Positions 43,217 through 51,731 of a stretch of DNA of 64,000 bases are shown piece by piece. Source of the DNA: PHAA01 sp022706565. GTDB taxonomy: Bacteria; Bacillota; Syntrophomonadia; Syntrophomonadales; Syntrophomonadaceae. The stretch spans positions 145,332 to 209,331 of the forward strand of contig JAXGLD010000005.1 in NCBI GenBank assembly GCA_040769385.1. The letters are read 5' to 3'. Every line of letters starts with the position of its first letter. Position 1 is the first letter of the stretch. The position numbers and the translations under genes are program-made. The notes under the pieces are model-generated. The model was not told where the DNA came from, did not search any database, and worked only from the letters and a program-made list of their open reading frames with translations.

Positions 43217-44065
43217 CTACCAGCCTCGGCTGCTGCCGCCTCCCCCAAAGGAACCGCCGCCTCCGGAACGACCTCCTCCAAAGCCTCCGCCGCCGAAACC
43301 GCCGCCTCCGAATCCCCCTCCCCTGCCGCCGCCGCGGAACATGGTGCTCAAAACGCCCATAATGACTCCCAGGATGAAGCCATTGAAGAATCGCTGATCG
43401 ATCCATAACAAGGAGATCAGTCCTACAATCCATAAAACCGTTACCCACCAGGGGGCCGACCGGCTGTTGGTATCTACCGGGACGGGCTCGGTCGGGGAAA
43501 TATTGAGGGTAACCTCGTATTCCCGGGCCACCTCAGCCACCACTGCCTTATAGCCATTAAGCAAGCCCTGGTCGTAGTCGTTGGTCCGGAAATAAGGCAG
43601 CATGTAATCATCCTGGATGCGACCGGTCTTGCCATCCGGCAGGGCCCCTTCCAGACCATATCCCACCTCGATGCGGGACTGCCGGGCGGACGGCACCACC
43701 AGGATCAACACCCCGTTGTTGAGCTGGGCATCACCCAGCTGCCATTGCCGGCCGATCTGCAGACCCACCTCTTCGATGGTCTGTCCCTCCAGCGAGCTCA
43801 GAGTGACTACTGCCACCTGAGCCTTGGTCTGGCGGGCCAGTTCCTGGCTGGTGTTGATGATGGCCGATTTGGTGTCGTTGCTCATCACCCCGGCTTGGTC
43901 CAGGACAAAGAGTTCCGGCGGGGGCGCGGGGATAGCCGCCTGGGTCAGGCCAGTGCCGGCCCACCAACCAGCGGCCAGACAGACCAGTCCGACCAGGATA
44001 ACAGTCAGCCAGCGGGCGGCATTGCCAGAGGTTGTCGGCCGGGAACAGGACCATATCCGGTTCAT
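43217..44065 (-). CDS. TPM-domain (YgcG-like) membrane protein with Gly-rich tail
   Basis: The 282-aa protein has an N-terminal signal anchor, a TPM domain (residues about 50-180; FVLDQAGVMSN, VVTLSSLEGQTIEEV, GVLILVVPSARQSRIEVGYGLEG), two membrane helices (about 212-250), and a Gly/Phe/Arg-rich tail of GGGFGGGG repeats ending in SSRGW. This is the YgcG/TPM layout. It follows the LemA gene by 19 bases, a frequent pairing in bacteria; role may be in envelope or photosystem-like membrane complex maintenance, unknown here. Confidence 0.9.
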   Translation of the reverse strand: MNRIWSCSRPTTSGNAARWLTVILVGLVCLAAGWWAGTGLTQAAIPAPPPELFVLDQAGVMSNDTKSAIINTSQELARQTKAQVAVVTLSSLEGQTIEEVGLQIGRQWQLGDAQLNNGVLILVVPSARQSRIEVGYGLEGALPDGKTGRIQDDYMLPYFRTNDYDQGLLNGYKAVVAEVAREYEVTLNISPTEPVPVDTNSRSAPWWVTVLWIVGLISLLWIDQRFFNGFILGVIMGVLSTMFRGGGRGGGFGGGGFGGGGFGGGRSGGGGSFGGGGSSRGW

Positions 44066-44084
44066 CGCCTACAGCTCCTCTATA

Positions 44085-44639
44085 TTAAAAATTCACCTGG
44101 GGAACGGTTTGGGCACTCTCATCGGCTTGGAAGTACTCACGGGCGTCGAATCCGAACATGCCCGCCCATATCGTAGTGGGGAAACTCTTGATCCGGGTGT
44201 TGAAGGTCTGGACTGAATCGTTGTAATCCTTGCGGGCTACCGCAATGCGGTTTTCCGTCCCGGCCAGTTCATCCATCAACTGGCGAAAGTTGGCATCCGC
44301 CTTAAGGTTGGGGTAGTTTTCTACAATGACCAGCAAACGCGACAGGGCCGAACTCAGTTCATCATTGGCAGCTGCGGCTTCGGCCGGACTTTGAGCACCC
44401 AGCAGGCTGGCGCGGGCGTTGGCCAGGTTGTTCAGGATCTCCTGCTCATGAGCCGTATATCCCTTGACGGTATTTACCAGGTTGGGGATCAAGTCAGCCC
44501 GGCGCTGCAGCTGCACGTTGATCTGGGCCCAATTGCTGTTTACCACCTCATTCATCTTAACCAGATTGTTGTAGCTGCTTACCCCGGAAAAGCCCAGCAC
44601 AAGTATGACTGCCAATACAATAAGCCATGCTTTTTTCAA
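44085..44639 (-). CDS. LemA family protein
   Basis: The 184-aa protein has one N-terminal membrane helix and a helical-bundle domain typical of LemA (YNNLVKMNEVVNSNWAQINVQLQRRADLIPNLVNTVKGY, then RKDYNDSVQTFNTRIKSFP, GFDAREYF). TTG 44639 follows GAGGAGGG and gives the family length; the frame opens at 44732 without a site. It is the first gene of a lemA-TPM operon. Confidence 0.9.
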   Translation of the reverse strand: MKKAWLIVLAVILVLGFSGVSSYNNLVKMNEVVNSNWAQINVQLQRRADLIPNLVNTVKGYTAHEQEILNNLANARASLLGAQSPAEAAAANDELSSALSRLLVIVENYPNLKADANFRQLMDELAGTENRIAVARKDYNDSVQTFNTRIKSFPTTIWAGMFGFDAREYFQADESAQTVPQVNF

Positions 44640-44727
44640 TCCAATCCCTCCTCGCAGAAATATGAAAACAGTCTTGCCTTGATTATAGCACGGTGTCAAT
44701 CCGAGACTACTGAAAAACACCTGTTTT

Positions 44728-44764
44728 GTCATCCTGAGGAGCCGAAAGCGACGCAGGATCTCAT
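44728..44764. repeat. REP-like hairpin element
   Basis: TCATCCTGAGGAGCCGAAAG...CGCAGGATCTCATC forms a stem of ATCCTG with CAGGAT. Sequences of the CATCCTGAG...AGGATCT type are dispersed repeats in many genomes. Only one copy is seen here, so the repeat status is inferred from pattern. Confidence 0.3.
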
Positions 44765-44861
44765 CAAGAACACCGTATTATTGGCCTTTATACAGTTGCA
44801 AAATGCTTCGCTAACGCTCAGCAGGACACATTCAGAGACTTTTTCAGTTGGTCTCTGTCTG

Positions 44862-45716
44862 TCAGTCCCGTTGGGTCACGTATACAATTCCCAGCGTGCC
44901 CGGCCCCACATGCAGGCCGATCACCGGCCCAATGGGCGTAATGGAAGCCTCCAATCCGTAATGGCGGCGTATTTCCGCAGCCAATTCAGCTGCCTTGGCT
45001 TCGGCCACCACATTGACAACTACCGCCTGGCTCAAGCCCCGGGTCTGGTATTCGCGGTCCCCCACTTCAAGTATGGTTTCCAAAGCGGCCTTGGTGCCGC
45101 GGGCCTTTTCCAGAACGTCCACTTTACCATGGGACAGGTAAAGGATGGGTTTGATTTGCAGGAGTGAGCCCAATAGGGCGGCGGCTCCGCCAATACGTCC
45201 GCCCTTTTTTAAATATTCCAGGGTGGCGGGCACGAAGTAGATACCGGTCCGCCCTTGCATGGTTCGGGCGGCGGCGGCCACTTCCTCCAGGGACTTCCCT
45301 TCCCGAGCCGCCTGGGCTGCGGCCAGCACTATAAATCCCATCGCCATGCAGGTGGTGCGGGAGTCCAGAATCTCAATGCGGGCGGTCGGATTAACCTGGA
45401 GGATAGCCTGCCGGGCTCCGTAGGCAGACTGACAAGTTCCGCTCAAATCTCCGGAAATAAAAATAGCCATGATTTCATGCCCCTCATCGAGGAGGCGGTT
45501 GAAGGCATCCTCCATTTCACCCTGGGAGGGTTGGGATGAGGTCGGTATTATGCCCTCCCGGTCAATTTTGCTGTAGAAATAATCATAGTCCACCTCGGTC
45601 TCTTTGAACGACTCATCCGGAAAAATCACCGATAAGGGCACAACGGTCAGGTCATATTCTTTCTGAAGGTCGGCGGTGAGATAGGCGGTACTGTCGGTTA
45701 CAATTTTGATGCTCAT
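44862..45716 (-). CDS. DegV family fatty-acid-binding protein
   Basis: The 284-aa protein has the DegV signature: IVTDSTAYLTADLQKEYDLTVVPL at the N-terminus, TSQPSQGEM, and a C-terminal IGPVIGLHVGPGTLGI. DegV proteins bind fatty acids and can be subunits of fatty acid kinase (FakB). ATG 45716 follows GGAGG by about 5 bases. It is divergent from the hotdog gene. Confidence 0.9.
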   Translation of the reverse strand: MSIKIVTDSTAYLTADLQKEYDLTVVPLSVIFPDESFKETEVDYDYFYSKIDREGIIPTSSQPSQGEMEDAFNRLLDEGHEIMAIFISGDLSGTCQSAYGARQAILQVNPTARIEILDSRTTCMAMGFIVLAAAQAAREGKSLEEVAAAARTMQGRTGIYFVPATLEYLKKGGRIGGAAALLGSLLQIKPILYLSHGKVDVLEKARGTKAALETILEVGDREYQTRGLSQAVVVNVVAEAKAAELAAEIRRHYGLEASITPIGPVIGLHVGPGTLGIVYVTQRD

Positions 45717-45914
45717 AAAAACCTCCATTTTTAATTTGGCAAATATTTCGGGATGGACTCCCTACATTCCTGCATATGCTGTTGGCGGCCGGATTATTAT
45801 AGATGGGGGCGCTTTCTAATTTATGGTAACATAGAAGAGGCGGCAACCGGCCAGTCTCTGAACGAGATACCCGGCCCAGCCGCCAGTATAACAAAGGAGG
45901 CAAACGAAGTAAAT

Positions 45915-46385
45915 ATGGAGAAGCAGCCAACCTCCCGCACCTGTTTCATGTGCGGACGTGAGAATGAACTGGGTTTGCATATGACCTGGCACAACGACTA
46001 CCAAGCTCAGCAGATCAAAGCCGAGGTGACCGTGGCCGAGCATTTCAACGGTTACCCGGGTGTAGTTCATGGCGGCATCGTGGCCGCTATCCTGGATGAG
46101 ACCTCCGGCCGGGCGTTGATGCTCAACCGGGAATTCGATGACATGTTTATAACCACCAAACTGGAGGTAAGGTATCACCAGCCTACCCCTACCGGCCAGC
46201 CCTTGAGTGTAACTGGCTGGATCATCAAGCGCTACAGCCGCTTTGCGAGGGTAGGAGCGGATATCCGCCTGGCCGACGGCACGCTGTGCGCCGAATGCGA
46301 GGCATCCGTAGCCCGTCCCCCGCGTAAATTCACGGAAATGACTGGGTGGGACCGGGAAAAGCAATACTGGCGGGTAGAGGAGTAA
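45915..46385 (+). CDS. PaaI-like hotdog thioesterase
   Basis: The 156-aa protein has a hotdog fold: GYPGVVHGGIVAAILDETSGRAL with the catalytic-region HGG and acidic residue, then TTKLEVRYHQPTPTGQPL. An N-terminal TCFMCGRENELGLHM is like that of 4HBT thioesterases with a small CxxC cap. It should hydrolyse acyl-CoA; substrate unknown. ATG 45915 lies 14 bases after AAAGGAGG, a rather long spacing. Confidence 0.85.
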   Translation: MEKQPTSRTCFMCGRENELGLHMTWHNDYQAQQIKAEVTVAEHFNGYPGVVHGGIVAAILDETSGRALMLNREFDDMFITTKLEVRYHQPTPTGQPLSVTGWIIKRYSRFARVGADIRLADGTLCAECEASVARPPRKFTEMTGWDREKQYWRVEE

Positions 46386-46880
46386 GAGCCGATTGTCATT
46401 CCCTGTCGGAAAAATCGAACCGGCTTCCCTTGCATTTGTATTATCGCTCTTATATACTTGAGTCAGGTGGCGGAGAGCTTGGGATCCCCAGTATCTTGGG
46501 TTTAAATGAGACTTGGTTGCCTTCCCGCTATTTGGTTCTTTTTTAAATAAATCGGTTCACTGTACAGGTGGTTCGTATCGAGTCATTTCGAGTTTGAAAG
46601 AGGTTATCAGTTCTGGATCAGAGCGTCAATGTCTTTCTCCGCCACCTAATGTAAATACAGCAGGGTCCATATCTCCAGGAAGGTTTTCTTGGGGATATTT
46701 TTTTGTCTGCCAGGAGTTTTCGCCCGGGAAGGGCATATGTGAAAGAGGCCATCCCATTGGGACAGCAATTGTACCCATCCGACCGTTCAAGCTAGCTTGG
46801 CCTGACCAAAAGTCGGCTTCACATTGTATTGGTGTCGTGCGTACAATGGGATATAATAGGGAGTGCAAGGAGGTGAGCTT
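46386..46880. other. Noncoding accessory stretch with inverted repeat
   Basis: No gene is supported. An 11-base inverted repeat (GGTGGCGGAGA near 46466, TCTCCGCCACC near 46636) brackets about 180 bases and could mark a small non-autonomous element. The sequence TTGGGGATATTTTTTTGTCT near 46688 recurs almost unchanged near 39176 and 53570, beside the duplicated segments. The end holds TATAAT (46854-46859) and an AGGAGGTG site for the DinJ gene. Confidence 0.4.
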
Positions 46881-47165
46881 ATGGCTAAGACCGCAAACAT
46901 CAACATCCGCATTGATCCTGAAGTTAAAGCGAGGTCAGAACAGCTTTTCGCCAGGTTCGGTATAACAATTACCGATGCGGTGAACATTTTCCTCTATCAG
47001 TCTTTGATGGTGGGTGGACTGCCCTTTGAGATGAAACAGCCCGGCTATAACAGTGAAACTGAAGCAGCTATGCAGGAGGCCAACGATATTGCCAGTGGGA
47101 AAATTCCGGCAAAATCCTATGCTTCAGCTCGCGAACTGTTCGAGGAACTGGACCGCGAATGCTGA
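46881..47165 (+). CDS. RelB/DinJ family antitoxin
   Basis: The 94-aa protein has a ribbon-helix-helix N-terminus (AKTANINIRIDPEVKARSEQLFARFGITITDAVNIFLYQ) and a helical tail, matching DinJ/RelB. ATG 46881 follows AGGAGGTG. It overlaps the YafQ-like toxin start by 7 bases. A damaged copy is at 50751-50995. Confidence 0.9.
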   Translation: MAKTANINIRIDPEVKARSEQLFARFGITITDAVNIFLYQSLMVGGLPFEMKQPGYNSETEAAMQEANDIASGKIPAKSYASARELFEELDREC

Positions 47166-47431
47166 GATTAAAAACGACCGCACTATTCCGCAAGGATTAT
47201 AAGCGGTTAAGAAAGCGTGGCTTTAACCTGAATTTGTTGGAAGAAGTCTTGCAATTGCTTATAGAGGAAAAACCGCTGGCAGAGAAGTTTCGGGACCATG
47301 CACTAGCGGGTAAATATACTGGCTTCCGGGAGTGCCATATACTCCCGGACTGGCTGCTAGTCTATCAGATTGACAGTGAGATGCTATTTCTGATAGTGTC
47401 CAGGACCGGGACCCACTCTGATCTGTTTTGA
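47159..47431 (+). CDS. YafQ family mRNA interferase toxin
   Basis: The 90-aa protein matches YafQ: RLKTTALFRKDYKRLRKRGFNLNLLEEVL, then DHALAGKYTGFRECHILPDWLLVYQID, with catalytic His, Asp and His-type residues and a C-terminal TGTHSDLF. It is translationally coupled to the DinJ-like antitoxin. Confidence 0.9.
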   Translation: MLRLKTTALFRKDYKRLRKRGFNLNLLEEVLQLLIEEKPLAEKFRDHALAGKYTGFRECHILPDWLLVYQIDSEMLFLIVSRTGTHSDLF

Positions 47432-47528
47432 ATAGTAGAAGTGCGATAAGGCGTTTGAGACTGTTTCAGATTTTGTGTAAACCTTCCGAAGGATGTAAAA
47501 TGAGAGCATCTGTTGGGAGGTTTTTTTA

Positions 47529-48740
47529 GTGGCTAAGAGGAGAATCACACCCGAGAGAAGAGAGCAGAGGAAAAAGTTGCTGGAAATGTTGCAGGACGCG
47601 GGCATCAATGATGTAGCCGGGGTGCAGGAGTTGTTCAAGGAAATGGTGGGGACAGTCCTGCAAAATGCCCTGGAAGCAGAGTTAGACGAAGAACTCGGCT
47701 ACAGCAAGTATGACTATCGCAACAAACAGACCGACAACAGCCGCAACGGCTACAGCGAGAAAACCATGAAGACTAGTTTTGGAGATATGATCTGGCCGTC
47801 CCCCGGGATCGGAAAGGCGAATTTGATCCCCAGTTCATCAAGAAACAACAGACTACCCTGTCTGGTGATATCGAAGAAAAGATCCTGTCCATGTATGCTA
47901 AAGGCATGACCACCGCCGACATAGAGACCCACATCCGGGACATCTATGGCATAGACGTCTCTGACAGCACCATTAGCCGAGTAACTGATAAAATCCTGCC
48001 GGTGGTCAGGGAATGGCAGGCCCGTCCACTGGGAAGCATTTATGCAGTGGTTTTCATGGACGCCATCCACTTCCATGTGCGCAGTGAAGGGCAGATTGTA
48101 AAGAAAGCCGTGTATGTCGCCATTGGCATAGACATGGACGGCATCAAGGATGTCCTGGGTATGTGGGTCGGGGAGAATGAGAGTGCAAAGTTCTGGCTAT
48201 CTATCATGAACGGTATAAGGCATCGGGGTGTGGAAGATATCTTGATTGCCTGCGTGGATGGACTGACCGGGTTTACCAGCGCCATTGAAGCTGTATTCCC
48301 GCAAACCGAAATCCAGCAGTGCATTGTCCACCAGATCCGCAATACCAACAAGTTTGTGTCCTACAAAGACATAAAAATGCTGATGGCGGATCTTAAAAAA
48401 GTCTATGCTGCCATTGAGGTACCGACCGCTCTTTACGAGTTGGACAACTTTGAAGATAAATGGGGCGGGAAATATCCTAAGATACCCATCTCCTGGCACA
48501 ATAACTGGCCGAATTTATCAACCTACTTCAAATACCCCGAAGAAGTCAGAAAATTGATCTATACCACCAATTCCATCGAAGGATTCAACCGTCAGCTCCG
48601 CAAGGTCACCAAAAGCAAATCTGTTTTCCCGACTGACGATAGCCTGTTAAAAATGCTATACATGGCCATGATGGACATAATTAAAAAATGGACCGGTAGG
48701 CGTCAGGATTTTATTCCAGCATCTGGCCTAATATTAGGGT
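47529..48740 (+). pseudogene. IS256-family transposase, frameshifted and 3'-decayed
   Basis: The N-terminal piece (47529 to about 47790) and central piece (to 48742) are one IS256 transposase split by a single-base deletion near 47790 (GATATG-ATCTGG where GATATGGATCTGG is expected). DDE residues remain (VVFMDAIHFH, IACVDGLTGF, TTNSIEGFNRQLRK), but after KKWTGRRQDF the C-terminus degenerates into stops. The upstream 47455-47528 looks like an IS256 end; no matching downstream end was found. Confidence 0.88.
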
Positions 48741-48789
48741 AGCATCAACACTCGATGAATGGCTCTTGAATGACTATTCAGACCTGAAT

Positions 48790-48974
48790 TGATTGAGCGT
48801 AGATATGATGCCGCTTCCACAATCTTTTGCACACAATACAAGCTGGAAGATTGGCACGGCAGACTGGGAGGAGGAGTCCTAGCTGACTTTATCATGGAGC
48901 GGATCATCCACAAATCTCATCAACTCTACTCGGGAAACATAAATATGCGCGAGTTTCTCGCCAAGCGGTCATAA
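48790..48974 (+). pseudogene. IstB C-terminal fragment (IS21-family relic)
   Basis: About 60 codons resemble the C-terminus of IstB (ERRYDAASTIFCTQYKLEDWHGRLGG, ADFIMERIIHKS). It differs clearly from the intact IstB at 61514, so it comes from another IS21-type element. It follows the broken IS256 transposase by 50 bases. Confidence 0.7.
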
Positions 48975-48983
48975 TACCTCAGC

Positions 48984-49013
48984 GGATACCGCTTCTTCAA
49001 TGGAGCGGTATCC
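48984..49013. terminator. Perfect 10-bp hairpin, possible terminator
   Basis: GGATACCGCT (48984-48993) pairs with AGCGGTATCC (49004-49013) around a 10-base loop. Neither side has a strong T-run, so terminator function is uncertain. Confidence 0.35.
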
Positions 49014-49185
49014 AATTAAAAACCGCCGGTATCATTGGCGTGAATCAACGGTACCGTTTTCATGAACAGGTAGTACTAAACGCATGAAATAATAACTTTA
49101 TCTTTTTCTCTCTGATATTAATTCACACAACATGATGAATCTCATCCCCTAAAGACGTTTATCTCCATAAAGCATAATATAAGTG

Positions 49186-50046
49186 CTAATGAACGTAACC
49201 ACAATCGTCATACCCAAATGTCACAGCGTCATGGTCCGCCTGGTCATCCATTGTATGGTTAAAGATATAGCTTACGCCATCTCCACCGGCATGTAAAATG
49301 TTTAGGGAAAACAAAAACCTTCCAGTATAACCGTAGTTATAGTTGCCAAACCATTCAGACGTTCTAACTGATGAAGTGTACAATGTGAGGGTTTGCCACT
49401 GTTTATTGTAGGGAGTATATCCTGACTTCACTTTATAATCCCATGAACCACCTTCTTGAACTTTTGAAATCCAATAACCCACAGTCGAAGGATAAGCACT
49501 CCAAGGAGCGTAAACTTGAATAGCATCGAAATAATCTGAAATTGTTTGATAGTTGTCATCTGCAATTGCATAGGCATCTAAGACCGGAAATGCTGCTGGC
49601 ATTATAAATTGCGTATCAAATCTATTAGTGCTAGGCGTACCACTCTGCTGTAATTTTTTATCTCGTGCAGAAATTATATTTATAGTTTCATCCGCAGATG
49701 CGACTTTGAGATCAAAGTTTTCATCAAAATATGCTACTCCTAATTCTACTATATCGTTTATGTTCCCCACGCTTTTAATATATTTTTTAAATATACCCTT
49801 GTTCACTCCTAATCTGGCGGAGTCAGTATTGACCGTAATAGTGCCTTCTTCATTCAAACTCACCGCCCCTTGTTCCACTGCTTCACTGTGAATTTCTCTG
49901 ATTTGTTCTAATTCCTCTTGAGTATAAGTAGAATTAGTCCGATCTGATTTTGGGGTCGCCTTTGTGGTTGGTGCCGCTAATACCAGGTTACTCAATATAA
50001 AAGCACCTAAGATAGCAAGCGTTAACATACTACTCCATTTTTTCAT
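49186..50046 (-). CDS. Secreted protein with Ntox44-like toxin domain
   Basis: The 286-aa protein has a signal peptide (residues about 1-25) and a charged N-terminal region. Its C-terminal domain (about 185-286) resembles the polymorphic toxin type 44 family: WISKVQEGGSWDYK, then FGNYNYGYTGRFLF, then DDQADHDAVTFGYDD. That family is known only as a predicted toxin. The region is AT-rich against the rest of the window, suggesting transfer. ATG 50046 follows GTGAGG. No gene lies downstream; a membrane protein is divergent at 50137. Confidence 0.65.
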   Translation of the reverse strand: MKKWSSMLTLAILGAFILSNLVLAAPTTKATPKSDRTNSTYTQEELEQIREIHSEAVEQGAVSLNEEGTITVNTDSARLGVNKGIFKKYIKSVGNINDIVELGVAYFDENFDLKVASADETINIISARDKKLQQSGTPSTNRFDTQFIMPAAFPVLDAYAIADDNYQTISDYFDAIQVYAPWSAYPSTVGYWISKVQEGGSWDYKVKSGYTPYNKQWQTLTLYTSSVRTSEWFGNYNYGYTGRFLFSLNILHAGGDGVSYIFNHTMDDQADHDAVTFGYDDCGYVH

Positions 50047-50136
50047 TTACATTTTCCTCACTTCTATACATAATAATAAATATAATAGCATATTTTAAAA
50101 ATTAATGTAAGTCTTACAATAAATGGAGATTTGTTC

Positions 50137-50550
50137 ATGAAGTATTTTGCTAAAATTAATGTACTTGGCATTTTATATGCTCTTATTTTAGTGATACAAA
50201 CTGAGCTGATGGGTAATATATTCCGCATTAGCAGATTAACTAATATACCTATTAAAGATGTTAGGATGACAATTGGAATAAGTATGTTTCTTATATTTAT
50301 AGTATCAACAATTATTTTTGTCTCACTTTCCTCTAAATACTTTAATACAGGCAAGTTAAGGCATTTATTAACTATTCTTTGGATTCCATATTTCTTAGTT
50401 TTAAATTATTTCTTGTCATCTTTAATCCCTATGACTGATATTGATGCCCCTTCTCCAGCATTAGGACTGATATTGTTTGGCATTTTTCTGGCTTATCCTT
50501 TTTACATTACCCTAATCAATTTTATTAGTACAAAAAACATAAGTGATTAA
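50137..50550 (+). CDS. Hypothetical membrane protein, 137 aa
   Basis: Four hydrophobic segments are visible (residues about 8-26, 48-68, 82-100 and 108-128). No family recognised. ATG 50137 follows GGAG by 8 bases. It is divergent from the Ntox44-like gene and equally AT-rich, so the two were probably acquired together; an immunity role is possible but unproven. Confidence 0.6.
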   Translation: MKYFAKINVLGILYALILVIQTELMGNIFRISRLTNIPIKDVRMTIGISMFLIFIVSTIIFVSLSSKYFNTGKLRHLLTILWIPYFLVLNYFLSSLIPMTDIDAPSPALGLILFGIFLAYPFYITLINFISTKNISD

Positions 50551-50750
50551 GGTGAAAAATCATATTTATAGAGAAATAGCATTTGACCCAGGAGCAAATA
50601 ACAGCCCTGCTCTTGAACTTGCATAAGGGCGGAGAGTGTACCCACAAAAATGATGAATCCGCTTACAGTCAATGCATCTCAATCTGCGGATGCTCGGGAT
50701 TACCTTTTCAGTTACCGATCAAGCATATCGTCAGCTTTTGGCCGTTTTTG

Positions 50751-50995
50751 AAGTTAAAGCGAGGGCAGAACAGCTTTTTGCCAGGTTCGGCATAACAATT
50801 ACCGACGCGATGAACATTTTCCTCTATCAATCTTTGATGGTGGGTAGACTGCCCTTTGAGATGAAACAACCCGGCTATAACAGTGAAACTGAAGCAGCTA
50901 TGCAGGAAGCCAACGACATTGCCAGTAGGAAAATCCCGACCAAATCCTATGCTTCTGCTCGCGAACTGTTCGAGGAGCTGGACCGCGAACACTAA
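50751..50995 (+). pseudogene. Decayed DinJ/RelB antitoxin copy
   Basis: From codon EVKARAEQLFARFG on, the sequence closely matches the intact gene at 46881, but its DNA-binding N-terminal strand is replaced by unrelated sequence. A frame is open from 50672 (107 aa), yet with no ribosome-binding site. The following toxin stub confirms decay. Confidence 0.8.
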
Positions 50996-51054
50996 GATTA
51001 AAAACGACGGCACAATTCTGCAAGGATTATAAACGTTAAAAAAGCGCGGCTATT
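50990..51054 (+). pseudogene. YafQ toxin stub
   Basis: About 65 bases match the start of the toxin at 47159, but its ATG is changed to ACA, a base is missing near 51040, and similarity stops at 51054, next to foreign sequence and the IS110 copy. Confidence 0.75.
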
Positions 51055-51101
51055 CAGTTTTTTCTCGTCACTATATCTTCTTCTAACCCCCATAGATATC
51101 C
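51055..51101 (-). other. Possible 5' fragment of an IS3-like orfA
   Basis: On the minus strand, GGAGG-ATATCT-ATG (ATG at 51094) opens a frame MGVRRRYSDEKKLNS, which resembles transposase OrfA starts, and is cut off at the toxin stub. The IS110 copy lies in its Shine-Dalgarno sequence. Confidence 0.3.
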
Positions 51102-51551
51102 TCCCTTAATAAACTTTCATTTTCGTTCATAATCTCTTGATATCACAGATTTTCATTTTATTAACGAAGCTTTATCCTCTTGATTAGCCCGTCTGAGCTT
51201 AATATGGTCGTTAATGGGCGTCATATACTAAGCCGCGCAGTTTTAGCTATTATCGGCCAGTGGGATTCCGCATCAACTCCTGGCAGCAAACCTCCCATAT
51301 CTTCCTGGGTCTAAAGCCCTAAATTCCTCCCTTAATAAACTTTCATTTTCGTTCATAATCTCTTGATATCACAGATTTTCATTTTATTAACGAAGCTTTA
51401 TCCTCTTGATTAGCCCGTCTAAGCTTAATATGGTCGTTGATGGGCGTCATATACTAAGCCGCGCAGTTTTAGCTATTATCGGCCAGTGGGATTCCACATC
51501 AACTCCTGGCAGCAAACCTCCCATATCTTCCTGGGTCTAAAGCCCTAAATT
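51102..51551. repeat. Tandem duplication in the IS110 noncoding end (2 x 225 bp)
   Basis: Unit 1 (51102-51326) and unit 2 (51327-51551) differ at only a few positions. Unit 1 stops at AAATTC and unit 2 starts at CTCC, the terminal sequence of the element; in the uninterrupted version AAATTC is followed by CTTCG. The duplication covers most of the presumed guide-RNA region. Confidence 0.9.
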
Positions 51552-51731
51552 CCTTCGTCCTGCCTGCCCAAGAGGTGGAACGTCAGTCATGCTCCTCAGC
51601 TGGGTCTACGCCCTCAGGGAATTATTCAACCTGACTCTCCCGGCTCTTCGTTTAAAGTATTTCTCTGGTTTAACCTTTTATTTCTATGAGCGCCGCGGCT
51701 CAGGCAACTCTGAACCTTGATAAGGGGCCGG
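51327..51731 (-). ncRNA. Candidate guide-RNA region of IS110 copy 2
   Basis: This corresponds to 2629-3040 of copy 1. The scaffold blocks are conserved but about 51405-51490 and 51645-51700 diverge, as expected if guide loops changed. The element-internal CTCC near 51593 is followed by TCA, where copy 1 has TTA. Function is inferred from position and mosaic conservation only. Confidence 0.4.

Noticed and set aside
43212..43408. Pro- and Ala-rich frames on the plus strand opposite the TPM gene
   Set aside because: They are the complement of the Gly-rich tail of the TPM protein and have no ribosome-binding site.
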